Shown: positions 6,435-14,655 of the stretch, piece by piece
Layout of the letters: each line of letters starts with the position of its first letter
Numbering within the stretch: position 1 is the first letter of the stretch
Source: Alistipes sp.
Lineage (GTDB): Bacteria; Bacteroidota; Bacteroidia; Bacteroidales; Rikenellaceae
DNA: 64,000 bases
NCBI GenBank assembly: GCA_017631275.1
Contig: JAGBTQ010000003.1
Coordinates: forward strand, 248,001-312,000
Reading direction: 5' to 3'
Notes under the pieces: model-generated
Databases searched by the model: none
What the model was told of the DNA's origin: nothing
What the model saw: the letters and a program-made list of their open reading frames with translations, nothing else
Translations under genes and position numbers: made by a program

Positions 6435-9413
6435 TTAGAAGGGTAGTCCTAAGCCAAAGGCTATATATGGTTTATTGTTTTTAAGTGTTACGTTCGAGCC
6501 CTTTGCATATAACGACAATGTTGCCGTGATTGTTGCTGCGGCGGGCATTGTGAAGATGTTGAAATCTACGACAATGTCGCCACCATAAGCCCATATTGCC
6601 TCCCTGCGCTTTACGATGCTTCCCTCCGTGTTGAAGCGTGGTCGCTCAAACGAGGCGTAGTCGCCACCGAGGTTTAGTCGTAGACGCTTGAAGTATATCA
6701 CGCCCGCCCAACCATTATCAGGATACCACACGGGTAGCTGATAGTTGAGCGATGTTGCCACATAGTTTTTGTTCTCGATGTCGTACGACGAGAAGCCTCG
6801 TGGCAGCAGTTTTGTCGACTTAAATGCCAAGTCCGAGAGCATCATATCGGAGTGAAAACCGCCGATAGAGGTCTGGAATGTTGCAGCCAACGACAGCGAG
6901 TGGTGCTTGGCAAATCCGGGGGTGTAGAGCTTGCCATAGAGCACAGCCAGATGACCGAAGTCATTGGTTGTTGGGTTTAGCGTGTAGTTTGCCTGCGCAA
7001 CAACGCCCCATGGGGGTAGAAAGTCGCGGTGTGCCATGCGCACCTGGTCGCTAAAGCTTATGCCCATGCTGAGCTGGTGCACACCCTCGGTGTAGCCAAT
7101 GGTCTCGAAGTTGGTAATCTTGCCACCCTCGTAGCGTATCTTGTCCACGTTGGCTATCATGCCGTTCGAAAAGTTCCATGCTGCAGCAATGGCGAGCTGC
7201 GAGGTGTGGTAGCCACGCTGGAAGAGTAGGGGGAGTGTTGCTCCGGCGCTCACAGCATAGTAGCGTCCGAGCTGTGGGTTCTCAGGTACCTCTATCTTCT
7301 GCGTCTCAGGGTTGTAGCGGTAGATGGTGTGCAACCTCTGTTTGCCGCCATACGTACCCTTTGCCCAGAGGTTTACGCCAAGGCCATAGTAACGTATCGT
7401 GCCCTTAAATATCGAGCCCTCGTCGTGGTTCCAGCCCCATGTAAGGAAACCCTCGGTTGTTGAGAGTATGTTCTGCGACATGATGGTAGCTCCGAGGTTG
7501 AAGGCTATGTGCGACTCCTCGACAATGGCATAGGGGTCATACGATGCTGGCGCCCAGCTATGTATGTTGATGCCATGTGCTAGGCGGTTGAAGCGTCGCG
7601 ATGGCTTCGCCTGGGCTAAGCTGTCGGCAATGGCTTGGTCGAAGTGCACGGTGTCGAGGTTTATCACGCCCCATGGCTTGCTCCGAGGTAGGAGTGTTGC
7701 CTCGGGGTGTGGACGATACTCCACCTCTCTGTTTGTTGTAATTCGCTGCGTTACGGGTAGGTAGCCTCGCTTATCGTAGCTTGTGGCAACAATGCTCTTA
7801 TTGTCGAAGGGCGCAGGGCTAAACGAGCCGAACGACGACTCCGAGAGCTGATACTCCTTGCCCGATGCAAGGTCGATGTAGTGCACCTCGTCGCGCGATG
7901 ATGCTATCGAGCCGAAGTATAGCTTGCCATCTTTGGCACGTAGGTCGCTAAGCGTGGTATATGCCGAGCGCGTTACGGGGCATAGCTTGCCCTGCTCAAA
8001 CCTTGCGATGTGCATGCCGTCGTTGTCGGTGATGATGAGGTATAGTGCCTCGGTGGTGTTATCCCATGCCATGCCGTGCACCTCCTTGTCGATAGGTAGG
8101 CTATGACGGCTCTGCTCCTCGCCATTAGCGTAACTTACGACGCTATATCTGCCACTTGGCGCATACTCAACCCATGCTATGTTGTTCTTATCGGTAGGTG
8201 TCACATAGAGGGCATTACCCTTGGTGTGTAGCTGCTTAGCACTCCTCTTATCTGGGTCGAGATAGCATATTTTCGACGACACCTTTTGTGCAAAGAGTGC
8301 GCTGCGACGATATTCGGTCCAATAGATACGCTCGTGGTTGTCGAGCATTGGGCGTGATGATATCATGCCCGTATATGCTATGCGCCTCTCCCCTCCGCTC
8401 TTGGGGTCAATCTTCACAAATGCCATAGGCGTTGCGAGGTCCTCTTTGAGGGCAAGTATCTCGCCACTGCGTAGCGCCATGGGGTGTGAGTATGTGGTGT
8501 GGCTCTCGGTCTCGGGTATCGCTACGTACTCTGTCGATTGCTTTACCTTGGGCAGGCTCTGCCAGTGGTGGTAGAGCGTGTCGAACGTCTCGTCGAAGAG
8601 GCGTGGCTGCGTTGTGCCGTAGAGCTTCTTAAATACCCACGAGTTAGACACCACCATCCATGGACGGCGTGTGGTGAGGTCTGCCATGTCGTTGCCAAGG
8701 ATAGCGCCATACTGGTTGTAGCCCTGACGGCAGATGAAGTATCCGAGTTGGTAGTGGTCGGGGATATAGTCCTTGAATGAGCCACAAAACCACTTATCGC
8801 GGCTCTTGAAAGCACCTAACACATTGTCGTAGGCGCGGTAGGCTATCGAGAACGAAGGCTGTAGGCCACGACCAAACGTTGACATCTCGGTCTCCGACAT
8901 CACGGCATCGCCCTCCATCATCCATAGTGGCATGAAGAGCAGACCTATTGTTGAGCTTTGCTGGCCGATGATGTAGCTAAGACCCTTGACCAAGCCGCGG
9001 TTGAGGTTGTTGTACTGCACGGCATGGCGATATTCGTGTGCCACAAGCTGCTTGCGCCAAGGCATCGAGTAGCCATTGATTGCTGGAGTGGATAGAAACT
9101 CCACGCGCTTGGGTAGCCACATAACCAGGCCATTGGAGAGCATATTTTCGGGGTGCACAACAAATGGTATTGACATTTGTGGGTGCTCATAGCCGTAGTC
9201 TATGTCGCTCTGCACGGCGTCGAGGTAGTAAGCCACCTCCGATGCAATATTTTTTGCCGAATCGGGATATACGATGCGATATTTCTCGCTCTTGATCTGT
9301 CGCCAGCGTAGCGACGTTGGGTCGGTACCCCAGCTATAATATTGTGCATACGCCCTCTCGGTGGCAGCTAAGCCACAGAAAATCAAGGTGATGGCTATGA
9401 TAAATCTCTTCAT
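6435..9413 (-). CDS. Large secreted protein with HExxH motif and probable outer-membrane barrel
   Basis: About 992 residues from the chosen start, with a signal peptide ending near 'ERAYAQ'. Residues about 25-270 contain HEYRHAVQ (His126/His130), the HExxH zinc signature of gluzincin-type peptidases, plus a downstream 'MMEGDAVMSE' that could supply the third ligand (Glu). The middle (about 290-600) looks like a beta-propeller of TolB/WD type with repeated 'SGGERRIAYTG'/'LYLIITDNDG' strands. The last roughly 350 residues look like alternating barrel strands ending in Phe, typical of outer-membrane proteins. An upstream ATG at 9464 is rejected because the -7 box (9442-9449) lies inside that extension. 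Function is unproven; a surface- or periplasm-facing peptidase-barrel fusion is an inference. Confidence 0.75.
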   Translation of the reverse strand: MKRFIIAITLIFCGLAATERAYAQYYSWGTDPTSLRWRQIKSEKYRIVYPDSAKNIASEVAYYLDAVQSDIDYGYEHPQMSIPFVVHPENMLSNGLVMWLPKRVEFLSTPAINGYSMPWRKQLVAHEYRHAVQYNNLNRGLVKGLSYIIGQQSSTIGLLFMPLWMMEGDAVMSETEMSTFGRGLQPSFSIAYRAYDNVLGAFKSRDKWFCGSFKDYIPDHYQLGYFICRQGYNQYGAILGNDMADLTTRRPWMVVSNSWVFKKLYGTTQPRLFDETFDTLYHHWQSLPKVKQSTEYVAIPETESHTTYSHPMALRSGEILALKEDLATPMAFVKIDPKSGGERRIAYTGMISSRPMLDNHERIYWTEYRRSALFAQKVSSKICYLDPDKRSAKQLHTKGNALYVTPTDKNNIAWVEYAPSGRYSVVSYANGEEQSRHSLPIDKEVHGMAWDNTTEALYLIITDNDGMHIARFEQGKLCPVTRSAYTTLSDLRAKDGKLYFGSIASSRDEVHYIDLASGKEYQLSESSFGSFSPAPFDNKSIVATSYDKRGYLPVTQRITTNREVEYRPHPEATLLPRSKPWGVINLDTVHFDQAIADSLAQAKPSRRFNRLAHGINIHSWAPASYDPYAIVEESHIAFNLGATIMSQNILSTTEGFLTWGWNHDEGSIFKGTIRYYGLGVNLWAKGTYGGKQRLHTIYRYNPETQKIEVPENPQLGRYYAVSAGATLPLLFQRGYHTSQLAIAAAWNFSNGMIANVDKIRYEGGKITNFETIGYTEGVHQLSMGISFSDQVRMAHRDFLPPWGVVAQANYTLNPTTNDFGHLAVLYGKLYTPGFAKHHSLSLAATFQTSIGGFHSDMMLSDLAFKSTKLLPRGFSSYDIENKNYVATSLNYQLPVWYPDNGWAGVIYFKRLRLNLGGDYASFERPRFNTEGSIVKRREAIWAYGGDIVVDFNIFTMPAAATITATLSLYAKGSNVTLKNNKPYIAFGLGLPF

Positions 9414-9441
9414 GCGTATGCGTATGCGTATAAATAGCGTA

Positions 9442-9449
9442 CAAAGATA
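9442..9449 (-). promoter_or_regulatory. -7 promoter box for the HExxH/barrel gene
   Basis: CAAAGATA reads TATCTTTG on the minus strand. Its position decides the start codon at 9413. Between box and start lie tandem GCGTAT hexamers (about 9412-9430), which could vary in number and shift ribosome access. Confidence 0.75.
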
Positions 9450-9562
9450 CGCAAAATATCTCAATTTTGGAAGCGTTGTTCGATGTTTGCTCGATAAATG
9501 GGTGGGAGGGTGCGGCTAAAATTAAACTTTGATAGGGGTGTGCTAATCTTGTAATTTTTTAT

Positions 9563-9570
9563 TAATTTTG
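9563..9570 (+). promoter_or_regulatory. -7 promoter box for the cstA-like gene
   Basis: TAATTTTG matches TAnnTTTG, 24 nt upstream of the ATG at 9595. No convincing -33 TTTG is seen at the expected spacing. Confidence 0.55.
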
Positions 9571-9594
9571 TGCAACAAAAGCTGAAAAAACGAT

Positions 9595-11028
9595 ATGATA
9601 ACCTTTGCAATATGCTTTGTAGTGCTTGTCTCTGCCTATTTCCTCTATGGTAGATTTTTGGAGCATATAGTGGGTATTGACCCTAAGGCAGATATGCCCT
9701 CAAAAATGCACTACGACGGTGTCGATTTTATGCCGTTGCCACGCTGGCGAATATTTCTTATTCAGCTACTTAACATTGCTGGTACGGGCCCAATCTTCGG
9801 TGCCGTGATGGGTGCTTGCTATGGCCCTGTTGCCTTTTTGTGGATTACGATTGGAGGCATTTTTATGGGTGCCATGCACGACTTTATTTCGGGTGTTATC
9901 TCGGTGCGTAATGGCGGACAGAGTCTGCCCGAGATTATCGGTAAGTATCTCGGCGGTGGAATGCATAAATTTACCCTTGTTGTAATCCCCATTTTGATGA
10001 TTTTGGTGGGTGCGGTATTTATTGTCACCCCCTCGCAAATTCTCAGCGACAAGACCGACACGCCCTACCTTATGTGGGTGGCGATAATCATCGTCTATTA
10101 CTTCGTTGCTACGATACTTCCTGTCGATAAGATTATCGGTAAGATATATCCCGTGTTTGGTGCTTCGCTAATATTTATGGCGGTGGCACTGTTTGGCGTT
10201 TTGCTCTTTGGCGACTACTCTGTGCCCGAGCTTACGTCGGTTGAGAATATGCACTTTAATGCCGAGAAACTACCTATTGTGCCTACGCTATTTATAAGTA
10301 TTGCGTGTGGCGCTATCTCGGGATTTCATGCTACGCAGTCGCCACTTATGGCGCGCTGCATGACCAACGAGAAGCAGGCTCGTCCGGTGTTCTTTGGCGC
10401 TATGATTTCAGAGTCGCTCATCGCCCTTGTTTGGGCAGCTATTGCCATGGCATTCTTCGGTGGTGTTGAGGGACTTAACACCTTTATGCAGGAGAATGGT
10501 GGTAATGCCGGCGTTGCTGTCTCGACAATCAGCGATACGACGCTTGGTGTTGTGGGTGGAGTGCTTGCTTTGTTGGGTGTTGTGGTTGCGCCAATCACCT
10601 CGGGCGACACAGCCTTTCGCTCGGCACGCCTTATCATCGCCGATATGTTGCACTACGACCAGAAGCCGATTACTAAGCGCCTTGTGGTGAGCCTTCCGCT
10701 CTTTGCTATTGGCATTGGTATTGCCTTCATCGATTTCGATGTTATCTGGCGCTACTTTGCGTGGTCAAATCAGGCCCTCTCGGTAATTACATTGTGGATG
10801 ATTACGGCATGGCTTATGCGTCGCGGTTCGAAGGTTAGTTTCTTGGCGCTACTACCCGCAATATTAATGACTTATGTATGCTCGTCGTTTGTCTTTGTGT
10901 CGAACCAATTTGTGGGCTTGGGGGCAACTGCTGAGGCGTATATATATGGTGCTGCCATGACGGCGGTAATTTCAGGATTGTTGATGACTAAAATTCGTAA
11001 AGATGTCAAACAAGGAGCTACAATTTAA
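9595..11028 (+). CDS. cstA: CstA-family carbon-starvation/peptide transporter
   Basis: A polytopic inner-membrane protein of the CstA family. Characterised enterobacterial members import pyruvate or peptides when carbon runs short. Hallmarks are 'LLNIAGTGPIFGAVMGACYGP' in the N-terminal third, 'GAMHDFISGVISVRNGGQSLPEIIG', 'ISGFHATQSPLMARC' and 'SGDTAFRSARLIIAD'. At 477 residues it is much shorter than E. coli CstA (about 700), which is usual for the short form in Bacteroidota. It has its own -7 box and overlaps the following TPR-like gene by 26 nt, so the two are probably translationally coupled. The substrate in this organism is not determinable from sequence. Confidence 0.9.
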   Translation: MITFAICFVVLVSAYFLYGRFLEHIVGIDPKADMPSKMHYDGVDFMPLPRWRIFLIQLLNIAGTGPIFGAVMGACYGPVAFLWITIGGIFMGAMHDFISGVISVRNGGQSLPEIIGKYLGGGMHKFTLVVIPILMILVGAVFIVTPSQILSDKTDTPYLMWVAIIIVYYFVATILPVDKIIGKIYPVFGASLIFMAVALFGVLLFGDYSVPELTSVENMHFNAEKLPIVPTLFISIACGAISGFHATQSPLMARCMTNEKQARPVFFGAMISESLIALVWAAIAMAFFGGVEGLNTFMQENGGNAGVAVSTISDTTLGVVGGVLALLGVVVAPITSGDTAFRSARLIIADMLHYDQKPITKRLVVSLPLFAIGIGIAFIDFDVIWRYFAWSNQALSVITLWMITAWLMRRGSKVSFLALLPAILMTYVCSSFVFVSNQFVGLGATAEAYIYGAAMTAVISGLLMTKIRKDVKQGATI

Positions 11029-11692
11029 CCCCACTGCCGACCAGATGTTCGAGCTTGAGGGTCGCGGACGATATAATTTTGTGCGTCATAAGGAGAGTAT
11101 AGATGCGCTTGTTAAGGAGGGTAGATACGACGAGGCGTGTGAGGCGCGATATGAGGCCTTTCAACTCCTGGTAGATGTCCTGCCCGAAGACGAGGCTATG
11201 CCTCTTAGGTGGGAGCATGCCAATAGCCGTGCTGCGGTGTCGGTGCTCTATGGCTCGGCTGTCGACCACTTCCGCATTGGCGACTTGGAGATGGCTATGG
11301 CGCAGCTCGAGCTACTCTTGGATTGCGACCCTGAGGACCACTTCGAGGGTGTTAACCTCTTGGCTTTGTGCTATGTAGCCATGGAGGAGTGGGATATGTT
11401 TGAGGATCTGTTGATAGATCTTACCGACAAGTCTGCCGAGGCCGTTGTTGCTCGTTTGTGGGCTTCGTATCGTAGAGAGTGCGAGGTTGATAAGTCGTTG
11501 TTGTCGCTGCTTAAGTCGCGACATAGGGCATATTACGATGAGCTATGTTTGGAGGAGCACCCCGATGACGAGGCATTTCGCCGCGATATCGAGTCGGAGC
11601 GTCCCTCGCAGCGTGCCGAGGCTCGCGAGTGGTGGCTGCTAACCGAGCCTTTGTGGCGCGAGTTTTCGGAGTTTTTGGAGGCTCTAAAGTAA
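11003..11692 (+). CDS. TPR-like cytosolic protein of unknown function
   Basis: A 229-residue acidic protein without signal peptide or membrane segment. Two or three degenerate tetratricopeptide-like helix pairs can be seen: 'IDALVKEGRYDEACEARYEAF' (about 33-53), 'AVDHFRIGDLEMAMAQLELLLDCDPED' (about 86-112) and 'NLLALCYVAMEEWDMFEDLLIDL' (about 118-140). Such folds usually mediate protein contacts. The start lies inside the last codons of the CstA-like gene, so the two proteins are likely made together; a role in assembly or control of that transporter is only a guess from position. It ends 85 bp before murA, which has its own promoter. Confidence 0.75.
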   Translation: MSNKELQFNPTADQMFELEGRGRYNFVRHKESIDALVKEGRYDEACEARYEAFQLLVDVLPEDEAMPLRWEHANSRAAVSVLYGSAVDHFRIGDLEMAMAQLELLLDCDPEDHFEGVNLLALCYVAMEEWDMFEDLLIDLTDKSAEAVVARLWASYRRECEVDKSLLSLLKSRHRAYYDELCLEEHPDDEAFRRDIESERPSQRAEAREWWLLTEPLWREFSEFLEALK

Positions 11693-11753
11693 ATGTTTTG
11701 CGATTGTTAATAACTTATTAAGTTATAATTTGCCTAAGTCAACGATTTTTTCG

Positions 11754-11761
11754 TATCTTTG
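11754..11761 (+). promoter_or_regulatory. -7 promoter box for the murA-queA cluster
   Basis: TATCTTTG ends 16 nt before the murA ATG at 11778, giving a very short leader of about 11-12 nt if transcription starts 4-5 nt after the box, as it appears to do at rnpB. Confidence 0.8.
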
Positions 11762-11777
11762 ATAAAAATTTTTGACT

Positions 11778-13088
11778 ATGGCTAAATTTAGAGTAGAAGG
11801 TGGTCACCGCCTAAGTGGTGAGATTGTGCCACAAGGTGCTAAGAATGAGGCACTTCAAATTATATGTGCAACACTTCTAACTTCAGAGCGTGTTGTTCTC
11901 CATAATGTTCCTGTTATTGCCGACGTTATGCAGCTCATCGAGCTTATGTCGGCTATGGGTGTTAAGGTTGAGCGCTTGTCGGAGGATAGCTTTGCTTTCC
12001 AGGCCGACGACATCAACCTCGACTACCTACGCTCGTCGGACTACCATCAGCGCTGTCGTCGCTTGCGTGGCTCGGTGATGATGATTGGTCCGCTCCTCAC
12101 TCGCTTTGGCGTGGGCTTCATGCCTAAGCCAGGTGGCGATAAGATTGGTCGTCGTCGCCTCGACACCCACTTCCTCGGTTTTCAGAAGCTCGGTGCAGAG
12201 TTTAACTTCGATCTTAGTGACGAGTTCTACACCGTTGAGGCAAAGCGCCTTAAGGGTACATATATGCTCCTCGACGAGGCTTCGGTAACGGGTACAGCAA
12301 ACATCGTCATGGCAGCAGTCATGGCTGAGGGTCGCACAACAATCTACAATGCAGCGTGCGAGCCATATTTGCAGCAGTTGTGCAAGATGCTTAACCGCAT
12401 GGGTGCTAAGATCTCGGGTATCGCCTCTAATCTCCTTGTTATCGATGGTGTGGAAGAGTTGGGTGGCACCGAGCATACCATGCTTCCCGATATGATTGAG
12501 GTTGGTAGCTTCATCGGTATGGCAGCTATGAACCGCTCGGAGCTCACCATCAAGGATGTGTCGTACGAGAACCTTGGCATTATCCCTGCTCAGTTTGCCC
12601 GCATGGGTATTAAGTTCGAGCAGCGTGGCGACGATATCTACATTCCACAGCAAGATCACTACGCTATCGAGAGTTTCATCGACGGCTCAATCATGACCAT
12701 TGCCGATGCACCATGGCCAGGCCTTACTCCCGACTTGTTGTCAATCTTCTTGGTTGTGGCAACGCAGGCTAAGGGCTCGGTGCTTATCCACCAAAAGATG
12801 TTTGAGAGCCGCTTGTTCTTCGTTGACAAGCTCATCGACATGGGTGCTCAGATTATCCTCTGCGACCCACACCGTGCTACGGTCATCGGTCACGACCACC
12901 AGATGCCTTTGCGTGCTGCCAACATGACATCGCCTGATATCCGTGCGGGTGTAGCTTTGCTTATCGCAGCCATGAGCGCTGAGGGTGTGAGCACAATCCA
13001 GAATATCGAGCAGATTGATCGTGGATATCGTGATATCGAGAACCGCTTGAACGCATTGGGCGCTAGAATTACGCGTATTGATGAATAA
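11778..13088 (+). CDS. murA: UDP-N-acetylglucosamine 1-carboxyvinyltransferase
   Basis: Transfers enolpyruvate from PEP to UDP-GlcNAc, the first committed step of peptidoglycan synthesis, in the cytosol. It has 436 residues. The N-terminal 'PQGAKNEALQIICATLL' (Lys22-Asn23 pair) is present, as is 'RRLRGSVMMIGPLL'. The mobile-loop residue that is Cys115 in E. coli is Asp here (GGDKIGRR, D121). Cys-to-Asp at this site is known to make MurA refractory to fosfomycin while keeping activity. ATG at 11778 was chosen over an in-frame TTG six bases upstream. It heads a cluster with tdk, tsaC, a thioesterase and queA, with gaps of 14 bp or less. Confidence 0.96.
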   Translation: MAKFRVEGGHRLSGEIVPQGAKNEALQIICATLLTSERVVLHNVPVIADVMQLIELMSAMGVKVERLSEDSFAFQADDINLDYLRSSDYHQRCRRLRGSVMMIGPLLTRFGVGFMPKPGGDKIGRRRLDTHFLGFQKLGAEFNFDLSDEFYTVEAKRLKGTYMLLDEASVTGTANIVMAAVMAEGRTTIYNAACEPYLQQLCKMLNRMGAKISGIASNLLVIDGVEELGGTEHTMLPDMIEVGSFIGMAAMNRSELTIKDVSYENLGIIPAQFARMGIKFEQRGDDIYIPQQDHYAIESFIDGSIMTIADAPWPGLTPDLLSIFLVVATQAKGSVLIHQKMFESRLFFVDKLIDMGAQIILCDPHRATVIGHDHQMPLRAANMTSPDIRAGVALLIAAMSAEGVSTIQNIEQIDRGYRDIENRLNALGARITRIDE

Positions 13089-13102
13089 TAAAGAAGAAAT
13101 AG

Positions 13103-13672
13103 ATGTTTCTAGAGAATAACAAACATAAGGGTTGGATCGAGGTTATCTGTGGCTCGATGTTCTCGGGAAAGACCGAGGAGCTTATTCGCCGCATGAAGCG
13201 AGCGCAGTTTGCTAACCTCAAGGTCGAGATTTTTAAGCCATCTATCGACGTTCGCTACTCGGAGGAGGATGTGGTGTCGCACGAGGGTCACGCTATTCAC
13301 TCAACACCCGTCGAGTCGGCACAGAATATTCTGCTTATGTGCTCCGATGTCGATGTTGTGGGTATCGACGAGGCGCAGTTCTTCGATGCGGGAATCGTTG
13401 ATGTATGTCGTCAGCTTGCAAATAGCGGCGTTCGTGTTATCGTTGCTGGCTTGGATATGGACTATATGGGTGTTCCATTTGGTCCTATGCCTGCGCTTAT
13501 GGCTACAGCTGAGTATGTCACCAAGGTGCACGCCATCTGTGTTCGCTGTGGCGACCTTGCTCACCACTCACACCGCCTTACTGCCGACGATAAGCAGGTG
13601 TTGCTTGGCGCTAAGGATACCTACCAGCCTATCTGTCGTCACTGTTTCAACGAGTTAATGTCAAAGAAGTAG
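13103..13672 (+). CDS. tdk: Thymidine kinase (type II)
   Basis: Phosphorylates thymidine to dTMP with ATP, the pyrimidine salvage route, in the cytosol. It is 189 residues, typical of the type II (TK1-like) enzyme. The P-loop is GSMFSGKT (17-24), the Walker B-type segment is '[11 protein letters not shown]', and two Cys pairs (CVRC and, near the C-terminus, CRHC) make the structural zinc site. The lasso-loop '[18 protein letters not shown]' region is present. The start is 14 bp after murA and the stop 3 bp before the tsaC ATG, so it is surely cotranscribed with both. Confidence 0.96.
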   Translation: MFLENNKHKGWIEVICGSMFSGKTEELIRRMKRAQFANLKVEIFKPSIDVRYSEEDVVSHEGHAIHSTPVESAQNILLMCSDVDVVGIDEAQFFDAGIVDVCRQLANSGVRVIVAGLDMDYMGVPFGPMPALMATAEYVTKVHAICVRCGDLAHHSHRLTADDKQVLLGAKDTYQPICRHCFNELMSKK

Positions 13673-13675
13673 GGT

Positions 13676-14239
13676 ATGCAGCGAGCTATTGAAGAGTGCG
13701 TAGAGGTATTGAAGGCTGGTGGCCTTATCCTCTATCCCACCGATACGGTGTGGGGCATTGGTTGCGATGCAACAAACGAGGCAGCCGTTGAGAAGATATA
13801 TAAACTTAAGCAGAGCGAGGATAAGCGCTCTATGCTCTGCCTTATGCGTGATGCCGACATGATTGTGCGCTATGTCAATCGTGCACCAGGCATCGCCTTC
13901 GAGGTTATGGAGCTCTCAGATAAGCCTCTCACGGCAATCCTTCCAGGTGCTGTGGGCGTTGCTTCAAACCTTATTCCTGAGAGTAAGACCTTAGGCGTGC
14001 GTGTTCCTCAGCACGAGTTTTGCCAGGCGTTATTGCGCAAGTTTGGCAAGCCTATCGTATCTACCTCGGCAAACATCTCGGGCGAGGCTACGGCTAAGCA
14101 CCTCAAGGATGTTGTGCAGGAGATTATCGATGGTGTTGACTATGTTGTTAACCCACGCTTCAATGGTAAGCCTACGCAGAAGCCAAGCGCCATTATCGCC
14201 TTTGGTGAGGGTGGCGAGGTTGAGATTATCCGTAGCTAA
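13676..14239 (+). CDS. tsaC: L-threonylcarbamoyladenylate synthase (TsaC/YrdC/Sua5)
   Basis: Makes threonylcarbamoyl-AMP from threonine, bicarbonate and ATP for the universal t6A37 modification of ANN-decoding tRNAs. The 187 residues show the YrdC fold signature 'LYPTDTVWGIGCDA' (about 19-32), 'KIYKLKQSEDKRSM' (about 41-54), 'LTAILPG' and the late 'STSANISGE'. It lacks the C-terminal Sua5 domain, so it is the short TsaC type. Together with queA in the same operon it makes a second tRNA-modification enzyme here. Confidence 0.93.
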   Translation: MQRAIEECVEVLKAGGLILYPTDTVWGIGCDATNEAAVEKIYKLKQSEDKRSMLCLMRDADMIVRYVNRAPGIAFEVMELSDKPLTAILPGAVGVASNLIPESKTLGVRVPQHEFCQALLRKFGKPIVSTSANISGEATAKHLKDVVQEIIDGVDYVVNPRFNGKPTQKPSAIIAFGEGGEVEIIRS

Positions 14240-14245
14240 CACCCT

Positions 14246-14653
14246 ATGGCAAAGCAGATTACAACCCCCGTGCAGAAACGATTCTCGGATGTCGACAGCT
14301 TCTTGCACGTAAACAATATATGGCAGCAGAGCTACTTCGATATGGGCAAGACCGACTTCTATGTGAAGGTCTTGGGCGTAGCGGGTGTCTTTGATCGACT
14401 ACGCATCATCACAGCATCGACACACACCGACTACTACGGTCAGGTGCGCCTCCACGATGATATTGTCGTTACTACCGACATTTCGCGCATCGGCACAAAG
14501 AGTATGACCCTGCACCAGAGAATTATGTGTGGCGACAAGTGCCTCACCGAAAGCTCGTCGGTGATGGTTGCCTTCGACTTCGAGCTGCAGCAGACCGTTG
14601 AGATGCCCGAGGAGTGGAAGCAGCAACTCAAGGAATATCTTATCACAGAGTAG
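14246..14653 (+). CDS. 4HBT-type acyl-CoA thioesterase
   Basis: A 135-residue single hotdog-fold protein. 'FSDVDSFLHVNNIWQQSYFDMGKTDFY' (about 13-39) is the 4-hydroxybenzoyl-CoA thioesterase signature, in which the Asp near the start of the helix (usually in a DxxxHVNN context) activates the attacking water or carboxylate. 'DYYGQVRLHDDIVVTTDISRIG' and 'MTLHQRIM' are the characteristic strands. Members hydrolyse acyl-CoA or acyl-ACP; the true substrate is unknown. It sits 6 bp after tsaC and 2 bp before the queA ATG, inside the murA cluster. Confidence 0.82.
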   Translation: MAKQITTPVQKRFSDVDSFLHVNNIWQQSYFDMGKTDFYVKVLGVAGVFDRLRIITASTHTDYYGQVRLHDDIVVTTDISRIGTKSMTLHQRIMCGDKCLTESSSVMVAFDFELQQTVEMPEEWKQQLKEYLITE

Positions 14654-14655
14654 AT

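Noticed and set aside
12027..12659. Minus-strand 210-codon frame opposite murA
   Set aside because: A shadow of murA with no recognisable domain and no initiation signal. Similar shadows at 3011-3640, 14440-15099 and 55763-56485 were rejected for the same reason.
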